From Streptomyces sp. 1222.5 (GTDB taxonomy: Bacteria; Actinomycetota; Actinomycetes; Streptomycetales; Streptomycetaceae), in the NCBI RefSeq assembly GCF_900105245.1, contig NZ_FNSZ01000001.1:6136001-6200000 (forward strand): DNA of 64,000 bases, given 5' to 3'. Position numbers and translations under genes: made by a program. Under the pieces are notes generated by a model. The model searched no databases and was not told the DNA's origin. It saw only the letters and a list, made by a program, of their open reading frames with translations. Every line of letters begins with the position of its first letter. Position 1 is the stretch's first letter. Shown piece by piece: positions 1 to 9,238 of the stretch.

Positions 1-1063
1 GATCGAGCGGGCGGACCGGTACATACAGTTCGCCCTGGTCGCGGGCGAGGAGGCGGTGCTGGACTCGGGGCTCGACCTCGGCCGGGAGAACCCCTGGCGG
101 ATCGCGGTCTCCCTGGGCACCGCAGTCGGCGGCACCACCCGGCTGGAGAGCGACTACGTGCTGGTCAGCCACCGCGGTGAGCGCTGGGACGTCGACCACA
201 CCGAGGCGCGGCCCCAGCTGCACCGGGCGTTCTCGCCGAGCACCGTGGCCTCCGCGGTGGCGGAACGTTTCGGCGCCCAGGGGCCCGTGCAGACCGTGTC
301 CACCGGCTGCACCTCCGGCCTGGACGCCGTCGGCTACGCCTTCCACACCGTCCAGGAAGGCCGGGCCGACATATGCATCGCGGGGGCGTCGGACTCCCCG
401 ATCTCGCCGATCACCATGGCGTGCTTCGACGCGATCAAGGCCACGTCCCCGAACAACGACGACCCCGCACACGCCTCCCGGCCCTTCGACAACGACCGTG
501 ACGGGTTCGTCATGGGCGAGGGCGGCGCGGTGCTCGTCCTGGAGGAGCTGGAGCACGCCCGGGCTCGCGGCGCCCACGTGTACTGCGAGCTGGGCGGCTA
601 CTCCACCTTCGGCAACGCCTACCACATGACCGGCCTGACCAAGGAAGGTCTGGAGATGGCGCGGGCCATCGAGACCGCCCTGGACCAGTCGCGGCTCGAC
701 CCGACGGCGATCGACTACGTCAACGCGCACGGATCCGGCACCCGCCAGAACGACCGCCACGAGACGGCGGCCGTGAAGAAGGCGCTCGGCCACCACGCCT
801 ACGACACCCCGATGAGCTCCATCAAGTCCATGGTGGGGCACTCCCTCGGGGCGATCGGCGCCATCGAACTGGTGGCGTGCGTGCTGGCCCTCACCAAGCA
901 GGTCGTACCGCCGACCGCCAACTACGAGATCCCCGACCCCGAGTGCGACCTGGACTACGTCCCGCGCGTCGCCCGCGAACGGAAGCTGAGCAGCGTGCTG
1001 TCCGTGGGCAGCGGATTCGGCGGCTTCCAGTCCGCGGTGATCCTGACCCGGCCGAGGGAGTGA
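1..1063 (+). CDS. Type II polyketide ketosynthase alpha (KS-alpha), 5' truncated by the window edge
   Basis: This is the condensing subunit of a minimal type II polyketide synthase; with the chain length factor it extends a poly-beta-keto chain on the ACP. The reading frame is open from base 2, so the N-terminus lies outside the window. The active-site cysteine is visible in [10 protein letters not shown], and the two catalytic histidines in VNAHGSGT and SMVGHSLGA, so the enzyme looks competent. It stops 7 nt before the next gene, which indicates an operon. The order KS-alpha, CLF, ACP, aromatase, TcmI-type cyclase is that of whiE-like spore pigment clusters. The product is inferred from order and similarity only. 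Confidence 0.95.
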   Translation, partial: IERADRYIQFALVAGEEAVLDSGLDLGRENPWRIAVSLGTAVGGTTRLESDYVLVSHRGERWDVDHTEARPQLHRAFSPSTVASAVAERFGAQGPVQTVSTGCTSGLDAVGYAFHTVQEGRADICIAGASDSPISPITMACFDAIKATSPNNDDPAHASRPFDNDRDGFVMGEGGAVLVLEELEHARARGAHVYCELGGYSTFGNAYHMTGLTKEGLEMARAIETALDQSRLDPTAIDYVNAHGSGTRQNDRHETAAVKKALGHHAYDTPMSSIKSMVGHSLGAIGAIELVACVLALTKQVVPPTANYEIPDPECDLDYVPRVARERKLSSVLSVGSGFGGFQSAVILTRPRE

Positions 1064-1070
1064 GGACACG

Positions 1071-2315
1071 ATGAGCGAACCACAGGACCGGCGTGCGGCC
1101 GTCACCGGAATCGGGGTGGTCGCGCCCAACGGCACCAGCACCGACACCTTCTGGAAGGCCACCCAGGAGGGCCTCAGCGTCCTCGGCCGGGTCACCCGTG
1201 AGGGCTGCGAGGACCTTCCCCTCAAGGTGGCCGGCGAGGTCCGCGCCTTCGACCCGGCCGACACCATCGAGGAGCGCTTCCTCGTCCAGACCGACCGGTT
1301 CACGCACTACGCCATGGCCGCGGCCGACTTCGCCCTGGAGGACGCCCGGCTCGGCCAGGCCGACACCTCCGAGGCGCCGTACTCCATCGGCGTGGTCACC
1401 GCCGCCGGCTCCGGCGGCGGCGAGTTCGGCCAGCGCGAACTCCAGCGACTGTGGGGCAAGGGCAGCCGGTTCGTGGGCCCCTACCAGTCCATCGCCTGGT
1501 TCTACGCGGCGAGCACCGGCCAGGTGTCCATCCGGCGCGGCTTCAAGGGGCCCTGCTCGGTCGTCGCCTCCGACGAGGCCGGCGGCCTGGACGCCCTGGC
1601 CCACGCGGCACGGGCGGTACGGCGCGGTACCGACGTGATCGTGGCGGGCTCCACCGAGGCGCCGCTCGCCCCGTACTCGATGGTCTGCCAGCTCGGCTAC
1701 GACGAGCTGAGCCGCGAGACGGACCCGTCCCGGGCCTACCGCCCGTTCACGGACGGGGCGTGCGGGTTCGTGCCGGCCGAGGGCGGCGCGATGCTCGTGG
1801 TCGAGGCCGCCGGTGCCGCGCGGGAGCGCGGTGCCCCCGTCCGGGCGGTCGTGGCGGGCCACGGTGCCACCTTCACCGGCGCCTCCCGCTGGGCGGACAC
1901 CCGGGAGGGTCTCGCCCAGGCCGTCCGGCAGGCGCTCGCGGAGGCCGACTGCGCCCCCGAGGAGATCGACGTCGTCTTCGCCGACGCGCTCGGGGTGCCG
2001 GAGGCGGACCGGGCCGAGGCGCTGGCGCTCGCCGACGCCCTCGGCGCGCACGGCACCCGGGTGCCGGTCACGGCCCCGAAGACGGGGACCGGCCGCGGCT
2101 ACTGCGCGGCTCCCGTGCTGGACACCGCGGCGGCCGTGCTCGCGATGGAACACGGCCTGGTCCCGCCGACGCCGAACGTCTTCGACGTCTGCCACGACCT
2201 CGACCTCGTGACGGGCCGCGCCCGGGTCGCCGAACTGCGGACGGCGCTGGTCCTCAGCCGTGGACTCATGGGGTCCAACTCGGCACTGGTGCTGCGGCAC
2301 GGCGCCGCGCACTGA
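1071..2315 (+). CDS. Chain length factor (KS-beta) of the type II PKS
   Basis: This is the partner of KS-alpha and sets polyketide chain length. It has 414 residues, the usual size. It keeps the thiolase fold (VTGIGVVAPNG at the N-terminus), but the active-site cysteine is replaced: the motif reads SDEAGGLDAL, with glutamate where KS-alpha has cysteine. Many antibiotic CLFs carry glutamine there. The second catalytic region is also degenerate. The ATG sits just after the KS-alpha stop, with GAGG in the junction as ribosome binding site. It is most likely translated with KS-alpha as an obligate heterodimer. Confidence 0.95.
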   Translation: MSEPQDRRAAVTGIGVVAPNGTSTDTFWKATQEGLSVLGRVTREGCEDLPLKVAGEVRAFDPADTIEERFLVQTDRFTHYAMAAADFALEDARLGQADTSEAPYSIGVVTAAGSGGGEFGQRELQRLWGKGSRFVGPYQSIAWFYAASTGQVSIRRGFKGPCSVVASDEAGGLDALAHAARAVRRGTDVIVAGSTEAPLAPYSMVCQLGYDELSRETDPSRAYRPFTDGACGFVPAEGGAMLVVEAAGAARERGAPVRAVVAGHGATFTGASRWADTREGLAQAVRQALAEADCAPEEIDVVFADALGVPEADRAEALALADALGAHGTRVPVTAPKTGTGRGYCAAPVLDTAAAVLAMEHGLVPPTPNVFDVCHDLDLVTGRARVAELRTALVLSRGLMGSNSALVLRHGAAH

Positions 2316-2335
2316 GCACAGCAAGGAGGAAGCAC

Positions 2336-3071
<736 letters not shown>

Positions 3072-3094
3072 GCCGGACGACAGGAGAAGAGACC

Positions 3095-3427
3095 GTGCAC
3101 CAGGCCCTGATCGTCGCCCGCATGGCCCCGGGTTCCGCCCCCGACATCGCCAAGGTGTTCGCGGAGTCCGACCGGGGAGAGCTGCCGCACCTCGTCGGAG
3201 TCGTCCGGCGCAGCCTCTTCCAGTTCGGCGACGTGTACATGCACCTCATCGAGTCCGAGCGCGACCCGGGACCGGCGATCGCCAAGGTCACCTCGCACCC
3301 CGAGTTCACCGAGGTCAGCAAGCGCCTCACGGCGTACGTCAGCGCGTACGACCCGGAGACCTGGCGGTCCCCCAAGGACGCGATGGCCCAGCGCTTCTAC
3401 CTCTGGGAGCGCGACGCCCGCGGCTGA
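3095..3427 (+). CDS. TcmI-family polyketide cyclase
   Basis: A 110-residue ferredoxin-like alpha/beta protein of the TcmI / WhiE ORFVII cyclase family, which closes later rings of the aromatic polyketide. The conserved C-terminal block AYDPETWRSPKDAMAQRFY is present. The GTG start at 3095 is chosen because AGGAGAAGA lies just upstream. It is the last gene of the PKS operon in this window; a 19-bp hairpin follows 14 nt after its stop. Confidence 0.9.
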   Translation: MHQALIVARMAPGSAPDIAKVFAESDRGELPHLVGVVRRSLFQFGDVYMHLIESERDPGPAIAKVTSHPEFTEVSKRLTAYVSAYDPETWRSPKDAMAQRFYLWERDARG

Positions 3428-3441
3428 TCCTCCGTCCGGCC

Positions 3442-3482
3442 ACCGGTGCCGGGCCCGCGTCCGACGCGGGCCCGGCACCGGT
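3442..3482. terminator. Bidirectional hairpin between the PKS operon and the O-methyltransferase
   Basis: Perfect 19-bp inverted repeat (3442-3460 and 3464-3482) with a 3-nt loop, lying between convergent genes that end at 3427 (+) and 3503 (-). There is no T tract, as is common for actinomycete terminators. Confidence 0.85.
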
Positions 3483-3502
3483 GTTCTCGGGGGGAAGTGC
3501 GC

Positions 3503-4567
3503 TCACGCGGGGACGATGCAGTCGAACGCGTGCAGGTAGGGATTGACCGGCCGGATGTCGTTGACGGTCAGGCCCGCCGCCTGCAGCCGCTCGACCATGC
3601 TTTTCGTGGTGTGCTTGGCGCCGCCGACGTTCATGAGCAGCAGCAGGTCCATGGCGGTGCTGAACCGCATCGACGGGGTGTCGTCGACGAGGTTCTCGAT
3701 GACCACGACCCGGGCGCCGGGGCCGCCCGCACCGATCACGTTGCGCAGCAGCCTGGCCGTGGACTCGTCGTCCCACTCCAGGATGTTCTTGATGATGTAG
3801 ACGTCGGCGTCGACCGGGACGGACACCCGGACGTCGCCCGGCACGATGTCCGCCCGGTCGGCGAGGTCGCCGCCCGGCCGCAGCCGTGCCACCGCGTTCT
3901 CCACCACCCGCGGCAGGTCGAGCAGATGGCCCCGCATCGCCGGGTACTTGTCCAGCAGGCTGGCCACCACGTGGCCCTGGCCGCCGCCGATGTCCGCGAC
4001 GGACGAGCTGCCGGACAGGTCGAGCAGCGCGGCGACGTCACGGGCCGACTGCTCGCTGGAGGTCGTCATCGCCCGGTTGAAGACGTCCGCCGACTCGGGG
4101 GCGTCCTCGTTCAGGTAGACGAAGAACTCCTTGCCGTAGAGGTCCTCGATCACGTTCCGGCCGGAGCGCACCGCCTCGTCCAGTTTGGGCCAGGCGTCCC
4201 AGGTCCAGGGCTCGGTGCACCACAGCGAGATGTAGCGCAGGCTGTTCGGGTCGTCCTCGCGCAGCAGACGGGACATCTCGGTGTGGGCGAACGTCCCGTC
4301 CGGCCGCTCGGCGAAGACGCCGTAGCAGGACAGGGCGCGCAGCAGCCGGCGCAGCGGCTTCGCTTCCACCTTCACCGAGGCGGCGAGGTTCTCGACGGTC
4401 ATGGGGGCGTCCCCGAGTGCGTCGGCGACGCCCAGCCGGGCGGCCGCGCGGACGGCGGCGGCGCACGCCGCCCCGAACACGAGCTCTCGCAGCCGCATCG
4501 ACGGCGGAGGGGTGGGGGCCGCCCCCTGGGCGGACGGGGCCGAGAGCTCGGGGGATGGTGCGGTCAT
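3503..4567 (-). CDS. SAM-dependent O-methyltransferase, probable polyketide tailoring enzyme
   Basis: A 354-residue methyltransferase of the PF00891 class. It has an N-terminal winged-helix dimerisation domain (about residues 25-110) and a C-terminal Rossmann domain with the SAM motif ADIGGGQGHV at 191-200. The usual catalytic-histidine motif (LHDWDDE) reads ILEWDDE here, so the histidine is absent; it may belong to a subfamily that uses another base, or act by proximity. A good AAGGAAGG lies before the ATG. It converges on the PKS operon across a shared terminator, so a role in methylating that polyketide is likely but inferred. Confidence 0.88.
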   Translation of the reverse strand: MTAPSPELSAPSAQGAAPTPPPSMRLRELVFGAACAAAVRAAARLGVADALGDAPMTVENLAASVKVEAKPLRRLLRALSCYGVFAERPDGTFAHTEMSRLLREDDPNSLRYISLWCTEPWTWDAWPKLDEAVRSGRNVIEDLYGKEFFVYLNEDAPESADVFNRAMTTSSEQSARDVAALLDLSGSSSVADIGGGQGHVVASLLDKYPAMRGHLLDLPRVVENAVARLRPGGDLADRADIVPGDVRVSVPVDADVYIIKNILEWDDESTARLLRNVIGAGGPGARVVVIENLVDDTPSMRFSTAMDLLLLMNVGGAKHTTKSMVERLQAAGLTVNDIRPVNPYLHAFDCIVPA

Positions 4568-4628
4568 GTGCCGCCTTCCTTCCTTGCGTGGGTCTGGTAC
4601 GGCGCGTGGGTCGGGTACGGCCGTCCGG

Positions 4629-5729
4629 TCAGCACAGGCCCGCGGGCTTCGAGGCCCGGCAGGAGTTGCCGTCGAACGCGTTGGCGCTCTTGGTGGATTC
4701 CTGGTTGACGAGGTCCGCCGGGGAGTTCTCCTCCAGCCAGTTGCCGGTGATCCGGTTCCGCTCGCTGGTGACGCCCACGAAGCTCTTGAACAGGACGATG
4801 CCGCCCGAGAGCGGGGACTTGCCGGAGTGGCCGGTGACCACGTTCCGCGTCACCAGGGCCTTCTCGGTACCGGTCAGGACGATGCCGGAGCCCTTCAGGT
4901 AGGGCAGCCGGGCGGTCTTCGCGCAGTACTTGTTGTTCCGCACGACGTGGTTGCCGGTGACGGTAAGGCTGCCCGCCTTCGGCTTGTTCTCGTCACCGAC
5001 GACGAACACGCCCGCGCAGTTGCCGGTGACGTAGTTGTGCGTGACGGTGAGGTTGCGCAGGCGGCGCACGGTGACGCCGATCCGGTTGTCCTCCAGGCGG
5101 TTGCGCTCGACCACGGCACCCTTGCTGTCCGTGGCGCCTTCCTCGGCCTTCACGTTGTTGGCGAGGAACAGGCCCGCGTCACCGTTGCGCCGGGCGGTGT
5201 TCTCCCGGAACACACCGCGGGTGGAGTGCTCCTGGGCGATGCCCCACTGGCCGTTGTCGTCGGCGGTCACCCGTTCCACGGTCAGCCGGTCGGTGCCCAT
5301 CGACCACAGGCCGATCCTGCTGAATCCGCTCACCTTCAGGTCGGCGACGGTGACGTTCTTCAGGGGGGTGTTCTTCCCCCCGACCACGCAGACGCCGTTG
5401 CCGCCCTCGAGGCAGCTGACGGAGGCCTTGGCGCCCCGTGCCGACTTCGCGGAGTGCGCCACGGCCTTCTTCTTCACCGGCTCGATCACCGTGCGGGGGC
5501 CCACGCCCCGCAGGGTCAGTCCGGGCGTCTTGACCGTGACGCTCTCGTGGTAAGTGCCGGCCAGCACGAGCACCGTGTCGCCGGTCTTGGCGGCGTCGAC
5601 CGCCTTCTGGATGGACTCACCAGGATTCACCACATGGATCCGGTGGGCGGCCGAGGCGGGGGTGGTGCCGGCCAGGGCGCCGATGAGTGCCGTCGTGCAT
5701 GCGAGGTACGAGATATGGCGTTTTGTCAC
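4629..5729 (-). CDS. Secreted right-handed parallel beta-helix protein
   Basis: A 366-residue exported protein. A signal peptide ends near TTPASAA (about residue 28), followed by ESIQKAVDAAKTGDTVLVLAGTY, the usual opening of pectate-lyase/NosD-like beta-helix proteins, and then many PbH1-type rungs (RNGDAGLFLANN, VTRNVVTGHSG). Such proteins often bind or cleave polysaccharides, but no catalytic residues can be assigned here. The GTG start has no Shine-Dalgarno; a TAGCCT box 7 nt upstream suggests a leaderless transcript. It follows the methyltransferase start by about 60 bp on the same strand; functional linkage to the PKS is uncertain. Confidence 0.8.
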   Translation of the reverse strand: MTKRHISYLACTTALIGALAGTTPASAAHRIHVVNPGESIQKAVDAAKTGDTVLVLAGTYHESVTVKTPGLTLRGVGPRTVIEPVKKKAVAHSAKSARGAKASVSCLEGGNGVCVVGGKNTPLKNVTVADLKVSGFSRIGLWSMGTDRLTVERVTADDNGQWGIAQEHSTRGVFRENTARRNGDAGLFLANNVKAEEGATDSKGAVVERNRLEDNRIGVTVRRLRNLTVTHNYVTGNCAGVFVVGDENKPKAGSLTVTGNHVVRNNKYCAKTARLPYLKGSGIVLTGTEKALVTRNVVTGHSGKSPLSGGIVLFKSFVGVTSERNRITGNWLEENSPADLVNQESTKSANAFDGNSCRASKPAGLC

Positions 5730-5736
5730 ATTCGGC

Positions 5737-5742
5737 AGGCTA
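5737..5742 (-). promoter_or_regulatory. -10 box of the beta-helix gene, leaderless type
   Basis: TAGCCT on the minus strand, separated by 7 nt from the GTG start at 5729. The spacing places transcription initiation at or next to the start codon. Confidence 0.5.
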
Positions 5743-5868
5743 CGAGCGCATGAGCCGATTACCGGCTGGATACTCCGTTCGGCGGCGTGTCATCCGTGCG
5801 CGGGCGGGCCCGGCGCACCGTCCGGAGGGTGCCGTCCGGCGGGCGGATACGACAACGGCGCCGACGAC

Positions 5869-5921
5869 GACGCGGCGCCCACCCGTCCGGACCGCAGTCC
5901 GGAGCAGGTGGGCGCCGCGTC
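5869..5921 (-). terminator. Terminator hairpin downstream of the DUF4191 gene
   Basis: Perfect 15-bp arms (5869-5883 and 5907-5921) with an inner CCGGAC/GTCCGG pairing. It lies 30 nt beyond the stop of the minus-strand gene ending at 5951. The remainder of 5730-5868 shows nothing else I can assign. Confidence 0.75.
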
Positions 5922-5950
5922 ACAGTCGGCGAGCCGCCGGGGTCGCCGGG

Positions 5951-6640
5951 TCAGCGCCCCTTCGGCATCCGCATGCCCTTGGGCATCGGCCCCTTGGGCA
6001 CCGGCATGTTGCTCATCAGGTCGCCCAGGGCGCGCAGCCGGTCGTTGGTGGCGGTCACCTGGGGGCCGGTCAGCACGCGCGGGTACTTCAGCAGGGTCGT
6101 GCGCAGCTTCTTCAGCCCGACCTGGCCCTCGCCGTCACCGACGATCACGTCGTGCACCGGGACGTCCGCGACGATGCGGTTCATCTTCTTCTTCTCGGCG
6201 GCCAGCAGGCTCTTCACCCGGTTCGGGTTGCCCTCGGCGACGAGCACGATGCCGGCCTTGCCCACCGCCCGGTGCACCACGTCCTGGCTGCGGTTCATCG
6301 CCACCGCCGGGGTGGTCGTCCAGCCCCGGCCGATGTTGTCCAGCACGGCCGCCGCGGCGCCCGGCTGGCCCTCCATCTGGCCGAAGGCGGCGCGCTCGGC
6401 CCGGCGGCCGAACACGATCGCCGTCGCCAGCAGGGCGATCAGCAGGCCGAAGATGCCCACATAGACCGGGTGGCCGATCAAGAAGCCGATCGCGAGGAAG
6501 ACACCGAGGGTGCCGATGCCGACGGCCGCGAGTACAAGACCGATCTTCTTGTCGGCCTTGCGGGTCATCTTGTACGTAAGGGCGATCTGCTTCAGTCGCC
6601 CTGCGTTCGCGGCGTCCGCCGCGATTTCCTTCCTCGCCAT
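5951..6640 (-). CDS. DUF4191 integral membrane protein
   Basis: A 229-residue conserved actinobacterial protein of unknown function. The N-terminal basic segment is followed by two adjacent transmembrane helices (about residues 35-55 and 58-78), then a cytoplasmic domain of about 140 residues and a repetitive MPVPKGPMPKGMRMPKGR tail. In Streptomyces this family sits next to lipA/lipB and glnA (from memory), matching the neighbours here. A well-supported gene without a known role. Confidence 0.88.
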   Translation of the reverse strand: MARKEIAADAANAGRLKQIALTYKMTRKADKKIGLVLAAVGIGTLGVFLAIGFLIGHPVYVGIFGLLIALLATAIVFGRRAERAAFGQMEGQPGAAAAVLDNIGRGWTTTPAVAMNRSQDVVHRAVGKAGIVLVAEGNPNRVKSLLAAEKKKMNRIVADVPVHDVIVGDGEGQVGLKKLRTTLLKYPRVLTGPQVTATNDRLRALGDLMSNMPVPKGPMPKGMRMPKGR

Positions 6641-6698
6641 GCCACGAAGTCTACGTGTCTCCGGAAGCGCCGACGACGGCAGTGCCGGTGCGAGGGGT

Positions 6699-6899
6699 TC
6701 AGGAGCGGACGGCGGCCTGCTGCTCCAGGACGCGCTGCGCCTCGACCCGGTCCTTGGCGCGGCGGCGGTCCTCCAGCACGGAGGTCCAGGCGTTGCGGCG
6801 GGCGGTGCGCTGACCGCTGCTCATGAGCAGGGACTCGACGACGCGGAGCGCGTCGGTGAAGGACGGGATGGCGGTGGCGCGAACGGGCGCGGCCTGCAT
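6699..6899 (-). CDS. Small conserved hypothetical protein (66 aa)
   Basis: A short, charged, mostly helical protein with a central ARRNAWTSVLEDRRRAKDR segment. An ATG also exists at 6953, but the start at 6899 is preferred because a purine-rich GAGGGGGGACC lies just before it, and related small Streptomyces proteins at this locus begin with MQAA (from memory). It lies 58 nt upstream of the DUF4191 start on the same strand, so co-transcription is plausible. Function unknown. Confidence 0.7.
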   Translation of the reverse strand: MQAAPVRATAIPSFTDALRVVESLLMSSGQRTARRNAWTSVLEDRRRAKDRVEAQRVLEQQAAVRS

Positions 6900-7087
6900 G
6901 ATCGAGGTCCCCCCTCGGGGCGGGTGGTGTACGAGGCGTGATACCAGAGTCACTGATTGGTGTTACCAGGACGTGACCGAGCGGTCAAACGCCAATGAAA
7001 CCTTGATGCGGAACCCTCGAACGCCGACGCGGCCCTGACGGTGGCCCTCATCAGCGAGGACGGTCAGAACCGCGTCGTCTCGGCCAT

Positions 7088-7120
7088 TACTGGCCAGTAG
7101 CTACTTGTGCGTGAATTCAC
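7088..7120. promoter_or_regulatory. Two adjacent palindromes between lipA and the small gene
   Basis: TACTGGCCAGTA (7088-7099) and GTGAATTCAC (7111-7120) are perfect palindromes 11 nt apart, just after the lipA stop and about 190-220 nt upstream of the 66-residue gene. They could be operator sites for that gene. No T tract or long stem suggests a terminator. Confidence 0.35.
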
Positions 7121-7129
7121 ACGCTCGGC

Positions 7130-8095
7130 TCACACCGCCTGGCCGGCGATGTACGCACCACGCTTCTCGACGGCCATCCGGTAGAGGCGCCCGGCGCGGT
7201 ACGAGGACCGCACGAGCGGCCCCGACATGACGCCGGAGAAGCCGATCTGCTCGGCCTCCTCCTTCAGCTCCACGAACTCGTGGGGCTTCACCCAGCGCTC
7301 CACGGGGTGGTGCCGGACGGAGGGGCGCAGGTACTGGGTGATGGTGACCAGCTCGCAGCCCGCGTCGTGCAGCTGCCGCAGCGCCTCGCCGACCTCCTCG
7401 CGGGTCTCGCCCATGCCGAGGATCAGGTTGGACTTCGTGACCAGACCGTAGTCGCGGGCCTCGGTGATGACCTTCAGGGAGCGCTCGTAGCGGAAGCCGG
7501 GGCGGATGCGCTTGAAGATGCGGGGGACCGTCTCGACGTTGTGCGCGAACACCTCGGGGCGGGCGGAGAAGACCTCCGCCAGCTGCTCGGGGACCGCGTT
7601 GAAGTCGGGGGCGAGGAGCTCGACCTTGGTGTGCCCGCCCTCACGGCCGGCCGTCTGCGCGTGGATCTGGCGCACGGTCTCGGCGTACAGCCAGGCGCCG
7701 CCGTCCTCCAGGTCGTCGCGGGCGACGCCGGTGATGGTCGCGTAGTTCAGGTCCATGGTGACCACGGACTCACCCACGCGGCGCGGCTCGTCGCGGTCGA
7801 GCGCCTCGGGCTTGCCGGTGTCGATCTGGCAGAAGTCGCAGCGCCGGGTGCACTGGTCGCCGCCGATGAGGAAGGTCGCCTCGCGGTCCTCCCAGCACTC
7901 GTAGATGTTCGGGCAGCTGGCTTCCTGGCAGACCGTGTGCAGGCCCTCGCTCTTCACGAGGTTCTGCATCTTCGTGTACTCGGGACCCATTTTCGCCCGG
8001 GTCTTGATCCACTCGGGCTTGCGCTCGATGGGGGTCTGGCTGTTGCGGACCTCCAGGCGCAGCATCTTGCGTCCGTCGGGTGCGACTGCGGACAC
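7130..8095 (-). CDS. lipA: Lipoyl synthase (radical SAM)
   Basis: Inserts two sulfurs into octanoyl-lipoyl domains to make lipoate, needed by the E2 proteins of 2-oxoacid dehydrogenases such as the SucB encoded at 26-28 kb. Both iron-sulfur signatures are visible: the auxiliary cluster [12 protein letters not shown] and the radical [11 protein letters not shown], plus the C-terminal RSSYRAG motif that supplies the serine ligand. The GTG start at 8095 is chosen because AGGGAG lies about 7 nt upstream and the family's N-terminus starts there (321 aa); an upstream in-frame start at 8131 would add 12 unsupported residues. lipB lies just upstream on the same strand. Confidence 0.97.
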   Translation of the reverse strand: MSAVAPDGRKMLRLEVRNSQTPIERKPEWIKTRAKMGPEYTKMQNLVKSEGLHTVCQEASCPNIYECWEDREATFLIGGDQCTRRCDFCQIDTGKPEALDRDEPRRVGESVVTMDLNYATITGVARDDLEDGGAWLYAETVRQIHAQTAGREGGHTKVELLAPDFNAVPEQLAEVFSARPEVFAHNVETVPRIFKRIRPGFRYERSLKVITEARDYGLVTKSNLILGMGETREEVGEALRQLHDAGCELVTITQYLRPSVRHHPVERWVKPHEFVELKEEAEQIGFSGVMSGPLVRSSYRAGRLYRMAVEKRGAYIAGQAV

Positions 8096-8203
8096 GACCG
8101 GCTCCCTAAGCTTTGATTCCTCGGCGCACACCAGGGTACGCCCGTGTTCCTTACGCCCTGACGGTCAGGCCAACCTCACGGATGCAGGGCGCATTCCCTT
8201 CGG

Positions 8204-9001
8204 TCAGGCGGTGGTCTTCTCGATCACGCGGGGTGCGAGCTCCGCGTGCTCCAGGATGTCCTTCAGGTGCTTCTCGACCACCGGCAGGACCTCCTCGATC
8301 GTGAGGTCCCGGCCCAGCTCGGCCGCGAGGGAGGCGACGCCGGCGTCCCGGATGCCGCACGGGATGATCCGGTCGAACCACTTGTTGTCCGGGTTCACGT
8401 TGAGGGCGAAACCGTGCATCGTGACGCCCTTCGCGACGCGGATGCCGATCGCGGCGATCTTGCGGTCCTCGCGCCGCTGGCCCGCGTTGGAGGGGGCGTA
8501 CTCGGGGCCGTTCAGCCGGGGGTCGAACTCCTCGTCGGCCAGCCGCGGGTCGAGGTCCAGGGACAGTCCGCCGAGCGCGGGCCGCCGCTCCACCGGGTCG
8601 CCGAGCACCCACACCCCGCTGCGGCCCTCGACCCGGGTGGTCTCCAGGCCGAACTCGGCGCAGGTGCGGATGAGGGCCTCCTCCAGACGGCGCACATGGG
8701 CGACGACGTCCACCGGGCGGGGCAGCTTCTGGATCGGGTAGCCCACCAGCTGGCCCGGCCCGTGCCAGGTGATCTTGCCGCCGCGGTCCACGTCGATCAC
8801 GGGGGTGCCGTCCAGCGGGCGCTCGCTGTCCGCGGTGCGGCGGCCGGCCGTGTACACCGGGGGGTGCTCCAGCAGCAGCACGGTGTCCGGGACCTCGTCG
8901 GCGAACCGGGCCGCGTGCACCCGGCGCTGTTCGTCCCACGCCTCCTGGTACTCGACGGCGTCCGCACCGAACCCCATACGGACGAACCGCAACTCACTCA
9001 C
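8204..9001 (-). CDS. lipB: Octanoyl-[acyl-carrier-protein]:protein N-octanoyltransferase
   Basis: Transfers octanoate from ACP to lipoyl domains, the step before LipA. The 265-residue protein has the family motifs: [14 protein letters not shown] near the N-terminus, [16 protein letters not shown] in the middle, and [21 protein letters not shown], where the catalytic lysine of the AIG block is expected. The GTG start is backed by a GGGAGG upstream. About 108 nt separate it from lipA, so the pair probably forms one unit. Confidence 0.96.
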   Translation of the reverse strand: MSELRFVRMGFGADAVEYQEAWDEQRRVHAARFADEVPDTVLLLEHPPVYTAGRRTADSERPLDGTPVIDVDRGGKITWHGPGQLVGYPIQKLPRPVDVVAHVRRLEEALIRTCAEFGLETTRVEGRSGVWVLGDPVERRPALGGLSLDLDPRLADEEFDPRLNGPEYAPSNAGQRREDRKIAAIGIRVAKGVTMHGFALNVNPDNKWFDRIIPCGIRDAGVASLAAELGRDLTIEEVLPVVEKHLKDILEHAELAPRVIEKTTA

Positions 9002-9238
9002 GGCAAGCGCCTCCCTCAGCGACCGGTGTCAGGCGCGTGGCGCGCCCACGCCACTGTACGTCCGGCCGGCGTACGTCAGCCGTGGGGCCAATCCTCACAC
9101 GATCGGATGAATCGCTGGGGAACTATGCGATCGTCTGCTCACTCTCCGCTACATTCGCGCCGTTCGTGAGGGCAAAAGGGCTGCTCACAGGCAATCCCGG
9201 CACTTCACAAGCCCGGAAGGCAGGAGACCGTACCGCAG

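Noticed and set aside
3446-4708. A long + strand frame opposite the O-methyltransferase
   Set aside because: Starts inside the terminator hairpin, has no ribosome binding site and no domain; the minus-strand gene is well supported.
9099-9134. Inverted ACGATCG / CGATCGT pair between lipB and the HTH/TPR regulator gene
   Set aside because: Only 7 bp with a 22-nt spacer, and each arm contains the self-palindrome CGATCG, so the pairing is not specific.
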